A stretch of DNA of 64,000 nt, from assembly GCA_000154345.1 (NCBI GenBank), contig DS480341.1, positions 26,124 to 90,123 of the forward strand, read 5' to 3'. How positions within the stretch are numbered: the first letter of the stretch is position 1; every line of letters begins with the position of its first letter. The translations under genes and the position numbers were made by a program. The notes under the pieces were generated by a model, which had not been told where the DNA came from, did no database searches, and was given only the letters and a program-made list of their open reading frames with translations. The DNA is from [Clostridium] leptum DSM 753 (lineage in GTDB: Bacteria > Bacillota > Clostridia > Oscillospirales > Acutalibacteraceae). This document shows positions 39,826-47,448 of this stretch, in pieces.

Positions 39826-41202
39826 TCAATAAAGTACCGTGCCCATCGCGTCGACCAGAGCGCCGCTCCGGGTGGCGGAAATGTTATTGCACAAAATGAC
39901 GTCCTGGATTCCCTTCTCCGCCACCAGCTGGGAAATGGACCCCTCCCAATAACGGTAATCCACCACATAAACCGTTTGGTAGTGGGAGACTAGGAAAGGC
40001 ACAAAGGCGTTGCCAAAGGATTCCTTGACTACCACGCAGGAGGATCCATCCTTTTTGTTGGGATTGTGGATAACGGAAATCGGCTGGTCGCCGCCTATGA
40101 AGCAATTATATTTCAGGCTGGAGCTGTAATCCGTAGCGTCATACACGATTTTCCATTCCAAAATACTCCCGTCGCTCTGAGTGCAGGTAATATCATTGGT
40201 ATCCGGCGGAATATAAGCCTCCACCACATCCGGATTCTGCTCCAGCGCCGGATTTTTCTCAGTATCCGCATAGAAGGAGCCTAAGAAATCCGGAAAATCC
40301 ACCTTTTCATATTTTGACAAGGGCAGAGGCTTGACGCCCTTAGCCTTGGCAAATTCCTCATAGGCGTAGTAAGCGCCCAAAGCCGTCCAATGGTGGTCGG
40401 TGCGGAAATACAGATATTCATCGTTATGGGACATCAGGGTATCGTAAATATTGACCTTCTTCGTCTCGTCCAGCATGGAGCCGTACATATAATCGATGGC
40501 CTTTTTCTGGTCGTCCGTATTTAAGCCCGCCCTGGTGGATTCCGGCAGCATGATATCAATGCTTGTCGGCACAATCATATCGTATACCACAGCCTTGCCC
40601 TGCAGCTTCTGAGTGATATTATTGACGGTAGCCGCATACTGATCCGCTACCTCCAGGTTGAAGTTATAATACTCAAAGGCGCTGTCGCCGGCCAGCAGGA
40701 CAGCGTTCAGGGTTGTGGTAGGAATCGGCTTTTCCTCCTTGCTGCTGGCCTCAGAGGAACTGCTCTCAGCAGAGGACACAGAGGAGGCCTGTGACGACGC
40801 ATTGGATGAACCATTAGAGGATACCGGTTTTGTCGGCTTTTCCGGAATGGCGTCGCCGGTGGTTACCTCTCCGTGAACCGTAGCCGGATGGATGCCGTAT
40901 AGGCTTTTTAGCCGGGCATTCGCACTGGTAAAGGCGTCACGAAAGGGGAAGGTATCGGAAAACCACAGATCTACCTGTTTAAAGTAGCTGCCGTCCGCCA
41001 GAGCCTGAAAACTGAATTCAGGAAATTTGGTCAACTCCCGCTTTTCCACCACTGATTCGGTTGGACGCAGGGGAATGATCAGCGCAATGACGCCGAATAT
41101 CAGCATCATAATAAAAAACGCCGCTATTTTTACATTCAGCATCTTCCGGCTTTTCCCGCCGGGGAGCTTATACTTTCTTTGAACTCTGGTTCCTCTCGCC
41201 AT
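39826..41202 (-). CDS. DHHW family protein, probable O-acetylation partner of the MBOAT protein
   Basis: The 458-residue protein has a basic N-terminus, one membrane segment (about 24-44) and an extracytoplasmic SGNH-like domain of the DHHW/AlgX-AlgJ type. The name-giving DHHW motif is at 269-272, GDS at 172-174, and the C-terminal block VVKESFGNAFVPFL (391-404) carries the candidate Ser395. A serine-rich linker of about 28 residues (128-155) precedes the catalytic part. Members work with MBOAT proteins to transfer acetyl groups to cell-surface polysaccharides. The MBOAT gene is directly upstream on the same strand. The polymer modified is unknown. Confidence 0.87.
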   Translation of the reverse strand: MARGTRVQRKYKLPGGKSRKMLNVKIAAFFIMMLIFGVIALIIPLRPTESVVEKRELTKFPEFSFQALADGSYFKQVDLWFSDTFPFRDAFTSANARLKSLYGIHPATVHGEVTTGDAIPEKPTKPVSSNGSSNASSQASSVSSAESSSSEASSKEEKPIPTTTLNAVLLAGDSAFEYYNFNLEVADQYAATVNNITQKLQGKAVVYDMIVPTSIDIMLPESTRAGLNTDDQKKAIDYMYGSMLDETKKVNIYDTLMSHNDEYLYFRTDHHWTALGAYYAYEEFAKAKGVKPLPLSKYEKVDFPDFLGSFYADTEKNPALEQNPDVVEAYIPPDTNDITCTQSDGSILEWKIVYDATDYSSSLKYNCFIGGDQPISVIHNPNKKDGSSCVVVKESFGNAFVPFLVSHYQTVYVVDYRYWEGSISQLVAEKGIQDVILCNNISATRSGALVDAMGTVLY

Positions 41203-41321
41203 GAAAAAGCCTCCTGATCACCGGACAATTTGAAAGCCGGCAAGCTATAAAAAACTAACAGCACTAAGAAATGATCTTAGAGTTAAAATTAAAAAGCACA
41301 GCCATAAAATATGGTTTTATC

Positions 41322-42791
41322 TTAAAATTGGAAGTAAAGGAACGGATTGTAGCTGTTGCCCACCAGGCTCATGGTGGAAATCAGCAGCAGTACTAAGGGC
41401 ATCGCCACCTGCACCACGCTGTTGACCCGGAACCAGGCCGCCGACCTGCCGGAAGCCACAGAAATAGCCCGTCCGATATTATGCACCACCGGCGTAACCG
41501 CAATGACAGCGATCGCCAGGAAAAAGATGTAATTGAGCAAGGTAGTATTGGCTTCAAAGGTAGTCCAGGGATTGCCGTTCTGGCAGAACATCCCCTTGAG
41601 GACGACCCCGATCAGCGCCATATTTTTAAACCGGAATAAAATCCAGCCGAAGTAAACCACGATCAGCAGATAAATGTGGGATACGAATCCAGGAAGCCTG
41701 GCGAACACCTTGTTCAGGAACAGCCGCTCCAAAGCGATAAAAATAAAGAAGTATAGGCCCCACAGAACAAAATTCCAGCTCGCGCCGTGCCATAAGCCGG
41801 TCAGCGCCCACACCACGAATAAATTCAGGATCGTTCTTCCCAGACCCTTACGGCTGCCGCCCAGGGGGATGTATACATAATCCCGGAAGAAGGAGCCGAG
41901 CGAAATGTGCCATCTGCGCCAAAACTCAGAAACTGTGGATGACAAATAGGGATAATTAAAGTTTTCCTTGTAATGGAAGCCGATCATCAAGCCCATACCG
42001 ATGGCCATATCGGAATAAGCGGAAAAATCCAAATAGATTTGAAGCATGAAGAACAGCACGCCCATCCAAAGAATCACCGCCGGCTTTGCGGAAAGGGCCG
42101 CGGCGTTCTGGGTGAACCGGGACACATCCGCCACAGCGGCGTCCGTCAGAATAAACTGATCTGCCAAAAGCCCGCAGGTATTGGCCAGCACCGCTTTTTT
42201 CGCCAAGCCCGCCGCAAACCGGTTGATTCCCCGGGCCACCTCGCCCCGGTTGATCTGCCGATATAAGATTTCCTCTGAAATATCCTTGTACCGAACGATC
42301 GGTCCGGCGATACACTGATGAAACAGGCTGGTATAAAGAAGCAGGCGGAAAAAGTGGGTCTGCGCCTCTACCTCGCCCCGATAAACATCCACCACGTAGG
42401 AAAGCAGCTGAAAGGTATAAAAGGAAATACCGATCGGCAGCAGGATCTGAGGCACAACGCTGGGCAAACCGAACAAGTCGTGGGTCGTTCCCAGGATCAG
42501 AGTCAGATATTTGAAAATACCCAGCAGGGTCAGACTGCATATACAGGCCCCGATCAGCCCCGCCTTAGCCAGCTTTTGCCCCCGGTACTTCTCAATCATC
42601 AAGCCAAAGATCCAGTTGATCAGCACCATACCTACCAGCAGCGGCACGTATCTCGGCTCGCCCCAGGCATAAAAAAAGAGCGAAAAGACAATTAATATCC
42701 CGTTTCTCACATGGATGCTTTTCGCCAGAAAATAGCAGATCAAATTGAGCGGCAAAAAGAAATAAAGAAAGAACAAATTGGAAAATACCAT
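41322..42791 (-). CDS. MBOAT family O-acyltransferase (AlgI/DltB-like)
   Basis: The 489-residue integral membrane protein has about ten or more membrane segments and the MBOAT signatures: the catalytic histidine in GLWHGASWN (H335) and the upstream RRWHISLGSFFRDYV (H295). Like AlgI and PatA, it moves an acyl group, usually acetyl, from the cytosol across the membrane to a DHHW/AlgJ-like partner, which is the next gene (119 bases downstream). The ATG has GGAG about ten bases upstream. A good promoter is at 42871-42900. Which glycan is modified is unknown: secondary cell wall polymer, exopolysaccharide and peptidoglycan are all possible. Confidence 0.92.
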   Translation of the reverse strand: MVFSNLFFLYFFLPLNLICYFLAKSIHVRNGILIVFSLFFYAWGEPRYVPLLVGMVLINWIFGLMIEKYRGQKLAKAGLIGACICSLTLLGIFKYLTLILGTTHDLFGLPSVVPQILLPIGISFYTFQLLSYVVDVYRGEVEAQTHFFRLLLYTSLFHQCIAGPIVRYKDISEEILYRQINRGEVARGINRFAAGLAKKAVLANTCGLLADQFILTDAAVADVSRFTQNAAALSAKPAVILWMGVLFFMLQIYLDFSAYSDMAIGMGLMIGFHYKENFNYPYLSSTVSEFWRRWHISLGSFFRDYVYIPLGGSRKGLGRTILNLFVVWALTGLWHGASWNFVLWGLYFFIFIALERLFLNKVFARLPGFVSHIYLLIVVYFGWILFRFKNMALIGVVLKGMFCQNGNPWTTFEANTTLLNYIFFLAIAVIAVTPVVHNIGRAISVASGRSAAWFRVNSVVQVAMPLVLLLISTMSLVGNSYNPFLYFQF

Positions 42792-43370
42792 CCGCCGAAC
42801 ACTCCAAATCTATAGTTGATTCCCGAAGAATTCCTTTTCTAGTAATTTACATAATATTGTCGACATGTATAGTTTACCCCATGACGGCGAAGACTGTCAA
42901 CTAGATAACTTACTTCTTACAAAAGTGTAAAGATTGTTTCATTTTGGTAAAAAGAAATTCTTAAAAACAATATGCTCAACAGAGTGTCTGGATATCTGAT
43001 AATTTTTTCATAGCAGCTCTTTAATCTATATTAAAATAAATCTCCGGCTGAGATTTCCCTGTCCGGTTGCCGGTATTTTTCTATTCTTAGCGTTCGGAAA
43101 AATTTTAGAAAAATCGTTCAGCTCCCTTACCGCTTGGGTTGGAGAAAGCAGAACCCATAACAGGCTTTATCCTACTGTGAATCCTGTGAAATCTCTTTAG
43201 ACGCCTGTTTACAGACTTTTATAAAAATACAGTTATTTTAATTCCCAAATATCGATTTTATGATAGGCCGGTGCATCCGAAATCGGCCAGGCAAGCTGAC
43301 TGTTCTCTAACCATAAAAGCAGCCTTAGGCATACCGCAAACATCATAGGCTAGCTTTTATGCTAACGCAG
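42792..43370. other. Large intergenic region upstream of the MBOAT operon
   Basis: About 580 AT-rich bases hold the MBOAT promoter (42871-42900) and, beyond 43370, the trxA terminator. From 42901 to 43370 I see no ribosome binding site linked to a frame, no RNA gene and no strong structure. Confidence 0.55.
42871..42900 (-). promoter_or_regulatory. Promoter of the MBOAT-DHHW operon
   Basis: On the minus strand: TTGACA (42900-42895), 18 bases, TAAACT (42876-42871), about 80 bases before the start at 42791. Confidence 0.65.
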
Positions 43371-43413
43371 AGCAAAAAAGCAGCGGCTTCCCAAAAGCTG
43401 CTGCTTTTTTGCT
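43371..43413. terminator. Terminator after trxA
   Basis: AGCAAAAAAGCAGC (43371-43384) pairs with GCTGCTGCTTTTTTGCT (43397-43413) with one bulged base. The T run follows on the minus strand. It lies about 70 bases past the thioredoxin stop. Confidence 0.85.
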
Positions 43414-43479
43414 TTATCGCTATTTTAGAGTAAGAGCACTCTATCACAGTCCAAAAATCTGACTAAAAGGAATGCTTGA

Positions 43480-43797
43480 TTAAGCTTCCTCGATCATTTT
43501 CACGATAAACTGCTTGGGTCTGGCGCCTACAGAGCTGGCTACCGGCTTGCCATCCTTCATGACCAGCAAAGTGGGAATACTCATCACCTGAAACTGCTGT
43601 GCAAGCTCCGGCTGCTCATCCACATTCACCTTGCATACCTTAACGCCCGCAGGAGATTCCTCCGCGATTTCATCTACGATTGGTGATACCATTCTGCATG
43701 GCCCGCACCAGGACGCCCAAAAATCGATTAAAACCTTTTCCTTGCTTTCTGCAACCTCCGACTGAAAGTTTTGTTTCGTAAGCTCAATAACTGCCAT
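43480..43797 (-). CDS. trxA: Thioredoxin
   Basis: The 105-residue thioredoxin has the classical active site W-C-G-P-C (C31 and C34) in the segment FWASWCGPCRM, and the cis-proline in MSIPTLLV. It lacks a signal peptide, so it is cytosolic. It is last in the operon rrf2-ccdA/tlpA-trxA, 26 bases after the fusion gene. It is the likely source of electrons for the CcdA membrane domain, which passes them to the TlpA domain outside. Length is standard. AGGAGG precedes the ATG by six bases. Confidence 0.95.
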   Translation of the reverse strand: MAVIELTKQNFQSEVAESKEKVLIDFWASWCGPCRMVSPIVDEIAEESPAGVKVCKVNVDEQPELAQQFQVMSIPTLLVMKDGKPVASSVGARPKQFIVKMIEEA

Positions 43798-43823
43798 GAT
43801 AAATTCCTCCTATTTTTTTATTG

Positions 43824-45140
43824 TTATTCCTGAACCGGCGTACGTTCGCCGCTCATAGTCTGCTCAATAATGCTGTCCATCATACTTCTGGTCAGCATAC
43901 CGGTGATATAACCAAATACATTGCCGTCCCGGTCGATCATAAAAGTAGTGGGGAACGAGGTAACTCCATAACCCTGGAACACTTCTCCGGTAGTATCCAT
44001 CACGACGGGATAGGTATATCCCCGTTCGGTAAGGAATGCCTCGACCTCCTCCTCAGACACATCCTGATTATAGGGATTCTCCTCCGACCTGGGATTGGCG
44101 ACGCCCAGCACCACCAAATCTTCCTGATTCAAGCCATAATCCTCATATAACTGCTGAATATCCGGCATTTCATTTTGACATGGAGGGCACCAGGTTGCCC
44201 AAAAGTTTAAAAACACCACCTTGCCCTTGTAATCGGAAAGGGTATGCTGCTGGCCATTTTGGTCATAAAAGGTAAAGTCCGGAGCGGAGGGCAAGGACTG
44301 TGAGGCATCAGAGCTGGAAGCCTGCGGGGAAGAAGATTCGTTTTCACTCGCCGGGGAGGATGACGTCCCTGGCTCTTGGCCTGCGGAGGAGGACACGGAT
44401 TCTCCTCCGGCAGCGCCCCCAAAGCTGGAAAGATATCCGGTAATTCCATTCATCCAGCCGGTGAGCATCATGATCCCCATCAGGATCATCAGCACACCGC
44501 CCGTCTTGACGGTATATTTTACCACCCTTTGATGTCGTTTAAAGAAATCCAATACCGCTCCGGTAAACAGCCCCACCGCGAGGAAAGGGATCACAAAGCC
44601 CAAAGTGTAAACACCAATAAGGGCGTAGCCTACCGCCGAGGAGCTGGCTGAGGAAGCCATCAGCAAGACACTGGTCAGGGCTGGGCCTACGCAAGGCGTC
44701 CAGGCAAAGCTGAAGGTAAATCCTAAGATCAGAGCGACCGCCGGATTCATAGAGAAGCGGCTCAAGCGGAACGGCAATCTGTGCTCTCGGGTGAAAACAT
44801 TGCTGCCGAACAGCTGAAGCACTCCGAACAGGATCACCAGCACGCCGCCGATCCTAGCGAACAGGACCCGGTTTCCGCTGAAAAACTTTCCTACGGCAGT
44901 AAAACCAAATCCTAAAAGGAAGAAAGCGAAGCTGACTCCCAGAACAAAAAACAAGGTGTTCACAATTACCTTAGAGCGGCGATAGTGTATGACGCCGTCT
45001 TCATCCACCGTTTTGGCGCCGCCCGCCAGGTAACCGATATAAAGCGGCACCAGCGGCAGAACGCAAGGTGAGAAAAAGCTCAGCAAGCCTTGCAGGAATA
45101 CGGTAACTCCGGAAATCCCAGTTTCAATTGTAAATCCCAT
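43824..45140 (-). CDS. CcdA-TlpA fusion: membrane thiol electron carrier joined to thioredoxin-like domain
   Basis: The 438-residue fusion has a CcdA/DsbD-like membrane domain (about 1-235, six segments) with both redox cysteines in SPCVLP (C26) and TPCVGP (C150). A serine-rich linker follows (about 242-286). A TlpA/ResA-like thioredoxin domain with WATWCPPC (C318, C321) makes up the rest. It would carry electrons from cytosolic thioredoxin (the next gene) across the membrane to the extracytoplasmic domain. The fusion removes the need for a separate acceptor. In strict anaerobes this could serve cysteine reduction in exported proteins or peroxide defence. The promoter and Rrf2 regulator lie upstream. 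Confidence 0.92.
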   Translation of the reverse strand: MGFTIETGISGVTVFLQGLLSFFSPCVLPLVPLYIGYLAGGAKTVDEDGVIHYRRSKVIVNTLFFVLGVSFAFFLLGFGFTAVGKFFSGNRVLFARIGGVLVILFGVLQLFGSNVFTREHRLPFRLSRFSMNPAVALILGFTFSFAWTPCVGPALTSVLLMASSASSSAVGYALIGVYTLGFVIPFLAVGLFTGAVLDFFKRHQRVVKYTVKTGGVLMILMGIMMLTGWMNGITGYLSSFGGAAGGESVSSSAGQEPGTSSSPASENESSSPQASSSDASQSLPSAPDFTFYDQNGQQHTLSDYKGKVVFLNFWATWCPPCQNEMPDIQQLYEDYGLNQEDLVVLGVANPRSEENPYNQDVSEEEVEAFLTERGYTYPVVMDTTGEVFQGYGVTSFPTTFMIDRDGNVFGYITGMLTRSMMDSIIEQTMSGERTPVQE

Positions 45141-45155
45141 AAGTACCTCCAGCCT

Positions 45156-45617
45156 CTAGTTTGATTTTCGCAGAACTTCTGGGCAGCCGAATTTCTTTCC
45201 CTGGCTCCGTTGTATCAGAGCGGCCGCCACGTCTGCAATAGTAATCCCTTCGAGCCGCTTCTGACAAAGAGCATCCAAATCAGAATAAAGCCGATCCATA
45301 ACGTCCGCCATTCCTGACGCCACCATACAGTCAAGATTCTGGCTGCCGCTGCGCCAATGTGAAGATACAAATTCAATCTGCAGTGCAGCGCTTATCTGCT
45401 TTAATGTGATTTGTTCCGCGTTTTTTGCCAATGAATAGCCGCCCTCGCTTCCCTCCTTGGTGGAAACCAGGCCAGCCTTCTTTAGCTTTGCCATTACTTT
45501 TCGAACTCTGGCAGGATTCGTGCAAATATTTTCAGCCAACGCCTCACTAGATAAGCATTGTTTTTTTAATTTTAAAAATACCAGGCCGTGAACCGCAATA
45601 CAAAATTCGCTGTTCAT
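45156..45617 (-). CDS. Rrf2 family transcriptional regulator
   Basis: The 153-residue protein starts with a winged-helix domain typical of Rrf2/IscR/YwnA: NSEFCIAVHGL, then the recognition helix region ENICTNPARVRKVMAKLKKAGL and the wing KEGSEGGYSLAK. Cysteines occur near residues 20, 31 and 95 but not in the iron-sulfur pattern of IscR (C-x5-C-x7-C), so sensing by cluster binding is unlikely; thiol sensing is possible. The ATG at 45617 has AAAGGGAAG upstream. It is first in the operon with the CcdA-TlpA and thioredoxin genes, and a dyad overlapping its own promoter suggests autorepression. Confidence 0.87.
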   Translation of the reverse strand: MNSEFCIAVHGLVFLKLKKQCLSSEALAENICTNPARVRKVMAKLKKAGLVSTKEGSEGGYSLAKNAEQITLKQISAALQIEFVSSHWRSGSQNLDCMVASGMADVMDRLYSDLDALCQKRLEGITIADVAAALIQRSQGKKFGCPEVLRKSN

Positions 45618-45701
45618 AATAATTCTTCCCTTTCCTATTACGCTTTCTGCCAAGGAATCCATTATCTTTTAACTGTAATCTATTTTGTTTCAGTTTGTAA
45701 T

Positions 45702-45720
45702 TGTAATTATAATTATTACA
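45702..45720. promoter_or_regulatory. Operator dyad over the rrf2 promoter -10
   Basis: TGTAAT (45702-45707) and ATTACA (45715-45720) form a perfect dyad around seven AT bases and cover the -10 hexamer. Further TGTAAT half-sites are at about 45674-45679 and 45696-45701. It is the natural candidate binding site of the Rrf2 protein. Confidence 0.55.
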
Positions 45721-45734
45721 GTTAAATTTGTCAA
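45706..45734 (-). promoter_or_regulatory. Perfect consensus promoter of the rrf2-ccdA/tlpA-trxA operon
   Basis: On the minus strand: TTGACA (45734-45729), 17 bases, TATAAT (45711-45706). Both hexamers and spacing are ideal. A leader of about 80 bases follows. Confidence 0.88.
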
Positions 45735-45845
45735 TAGCTTTTACGTAAATATTTAAAAAACGTCGTGAAATTTCTTTTGCTAAAATTCTATTTCCAGAAG
45801 TTCCTTCCTTTGAGGCCGTATCTTCTTTTCTCCCAATCCGCAAAA

Positions 45846-45877
45846 ATAAAGCCTGCCGGTGGCCAGACAGGCTTTAT
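45846..45877 (-). terminator. Terminator of the first DUF4854 gene
   Basis: ATAAAGCCTG (45846-45855) pairs with CAGGCTTTAT (45868-45877). On the minus strand it is followed by TTTTTG, 20 bases after the stop. Confidence 0.82.
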
Positions 45878-45896
45878 GAATCTCCCCTCGTATTTT

Positions 45897-46304
45897 TTAT
45901 TCTGCAGAAAAGGTTTCAGAATAGATCTCCGTTCCGTCCGGATTCAAATATCGCACTACGACCACGGGGTTTTCCACCTTGACCGATTTCTTCACATCAT
46001 CCGCAAATTTTTGGAAGGCATCCCATTCCGCCTCCATTCCTTCTTTCAAAATATCCTTTGCTGTTTCCACCTCCAGCATTTGTGAGTAAGTGTACGTATA
46101 AATCAATTGATTCTCGCGGCTGGTAACCTCTAAGCTTAATCCACTATCTGCTAGCGCGCTTTTGTCCTCCTCTATCAAGGACTGCATCTCCTCGCCTGCC
46201 AGAAAGTCCTCCAGTGTGTCATACTGATGCCCAGTGCAGCCAGTGATCAAAGCCGATAATATCACAAAAACTAATATCAGGAACCCATATGCAGTCTTTC
46301 TCAT
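45897..46304 (-). CDS. DUF4854 lipoprotein, paralog A
   Basis: The 135-residue exported lipoprotein has a signal peptide with the lipobox LITGC (Cys at 23), then one DUF4854-like domain. It is clearly paralogous to its neighbour: both contain EEMQSLIEEDK- or DEMQSQIKEAK-type segments, a strand LIYTYTY/LVYVYTY, and end VENPxVxVRYLxxDGTEIYS. The role of DUF4854 is unknown. Residue use is acidic and lacks Cys beyond the lipobox. It has its own promoter candidate (46346-46374) and terminator, so it can be expressed separately from the paralog. Confidence 0.8.
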   Translation of the reverse strand: MRKTAYGFLILVFVILSALITGCTGHQYDTLEDFLAGEEMQSLIEEDKSALADSGLSLEVTSRENQLIYTYTYSQMLEVETAKDILKEGMEAEWDAFQKFADDVKKSVKVENPVVVVRYLNPDGTEIYSETFSAE

Positions 46305-46345
46305 AGAATCATCATCTCCATCTGTAAATATAAAAGGCTATCCTT

Positions 46346-46374
46346 AGTTTATCCCAAACAGAGCCGCTTTTCAA
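46346..46374 (-). promoter_or_regulatory. Candidate promoter of DUF4854 paralog A
   Basis: On the minus strand: TTGAAA (46374-46369), 17 bases, TAAACT (46351-46346). Confidence 0.55.
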
Positions 46375-46400
46375 ATATTATTGTAAATTTTATCATAAAG

Positions 46401-46438
46401 AAAGAGTCCAGCGGAATTGCCGCTGGACTCTTTAAAGT
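46401..46438. terminator. Terminator after DUF4854 paralog B
   Basis: Fourteen perfect base pairs (46401-46414 with 46420-46433) with a five-base AATTG loop. On the minus strand TTTCTTT follows. It separates the two DUF4854 genes. Confidence 0.85.
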
Positions 46439-46446
46439 ATCATATT

Positions 46447-46860
46447 TTATTCCGCCGCGGTAAATTCCTGAGAATAAATCTCTGTACCGTCTTTTGCCAG
46501 ATATCTGACCTCAACAATAGGATTCTCAACATTTACGGCATTTTTGATTTCTTTAGCCACATTCTCGAAGACAGAGGCTTGCTGTTCGATAGCAGTAGCC
46601 AGCGCTTCTTTAGTAGCCTCAATGTCCAAATCCGTCTGATAGGTATAGACATACACCAGCTTATTGCCCTCAGCCACAATATCCATGGTGAGAGTACCGT
46701 CTTCTACGGATTCCTTAGCCTCTTTGATCTGAGACTGCATCTCATCAGTAGCAACAAAAGCTTCAATCGAATCGATTTTACCATTGTTGCAGGAAGTGAA
46801 GGACAGTGCCATAGCAAAAACCATTGCTAAAGCAAGCACGCTAGACAATACTTTTTTCAT
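46447..46860 (-). CDS. DUF4854 lipoprotein, paralog B
   Basis: The 137-residue exported lipoprotein has a signal peptide ending in the lipobox LSFTSC (Cys at 24). It has the DUF4854-type domain seen in its neighbour: DEMQSQIKEAKESVEDG, LVYVYTYQTDLD and a C-terminal VENPIVEVRYLAKDGTEIYSQE. The mature protein is acidic. AAAGGAGC precedes the ATG. It has a strong promoter 160 bases upstream, and the leader holds a terminator-like hairpin (46913-46950), so expression may be regulated by attenuation. The function is unknown. Confidence 0.82.
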   Translation of the reverse strand: MKKVLSSVLALAMVFAMALSFTSCNNGKIDSIEAFVATDEMQSQIKEAKESVEDGTLTMDIVAEGNKLVYVYTYQTDLDIEATKEALATAIEQQASVFENVAKEIKNAVNVENPIVEVRYLAKDGTEIYSQEFTAAE

Positions 46861-46912
46861 AACAAAATCGGCTCCTTTATATTATATTTTTGTGGACGGT
46901 GCCGTTTAGTCA

Positions 46913-46950
46913 AAAAATAGACGCTATTTTGCTCAAACTGCAAAATAGCG
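46913..46950 (-). terminator. Leader terminator (possible attenuator) upstream of DUF4854 paralog B
   Basis: CGCTATTTTGC (46922-46932) pairs perfectly with GCAAAATAGCG (46940-46950). On the minus strand the stem is followed by TCTATTTTTTG. It lies downstream of the promoter at 47018-47046 and about 50 bases before the start codon. Confidence 0.6.
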
Positions 46951-47017
46951 CCTCTAAATTTGGGGTTAATTTATTTCTTTAAAAGTATAAGTTAACAGAA
47001 CAGGTAAGCCAACAGGT

Positions 47018-47046
47018 AGTATAATATAAAACCCTGCTTTTGTCAA
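47018..47046 (-). promoter_or_regulatory. Promoter of DUF4854 paralog B
   Basis: On the minus strand: TTGACA (47046-47041), 17 bases, TATACT (47023-47018), one mismatch to consensus. Confidence 0.78.
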
Positions 47047-47235
47047 TATCAATCTTCACGGCAGATCAAGGGCCATGGCCATATCTTTCATAAAGCGTTA
47101 AATTTCCCCCGGCAAAGCTTAAGCTTCCAGACAATAGATAGAAATAATATCGGTTAATCTCCTCTCAATGATTCAAAGGTTATTTCCAGCTATGCCCACC
47201 TCCAAAAGAGGCATGGGCAATGCCTTAAGCCTCAA

Positions 47236-47266
47236 AAAGCCAGCATCTAAATGACGCGCTGGCTTT
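47236..47266. repeat. Hairpin in intergenic region
   Basis: AAAGCCAGC (47236-47244) pairs with GCTGGCTTT (47258-47266). It has a terminator-like shape without a long T run. Confidence 0.45.
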
Positions 47267-47315
47267 CACTTTAAATAAGGCGCCCCTGGCGGCGCCAGCG
47301 GCCGCCTTGCGAAAT

Positions 47316-47348
47316 AGAAAAAGGAGCGCCTTGGGCTCTCCTTTTTCT
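47316..47348. terminator. Symmetric terminator-like hairpin
   Basis: AGAAAAAGGAG (47316-47326) pairs with CTCCTTTTTCT (47338-47348). The A and T runs are within the stem, so it can work on both strands. Confidence 0.55.
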
Positions 47349-47403
47349 GTTCTTGCGATCTAATGACTTTTGTTTTGAAAACAGCTCCGCTTTTTTCAAA
47401 ACA

Positions 47404-47439
47404 AAAAGCGGCTGACAAAAGAATAAGTCAACCGCTTTT
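47404..47439 (-). terminator. Terminator of the carboxyltransferase operon
   Basis: AAAAGCGGCTGAC (47404-47416) pairs with GTCAACCGCTTTT (47427-47439) with one mismatch. On the minus strand TTTTTG follows. It is 10 bases past the oadA-like stop. Confidence 0.8.
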
Positions 47440-47448
47440 AGCTTCATT

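Larger units (their letters stand above)
46861..47448. other. Intergenic region between DUF4854 gene and oadA-like gene
   Basis: These 588 bases hold the paralog B leader and promoter, three further hairpins (47236-47266, 47316-47348, 47404-47439) and no gene that I can support. The stretch 47041-47220 shows no structure. Confidence 0.55.
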
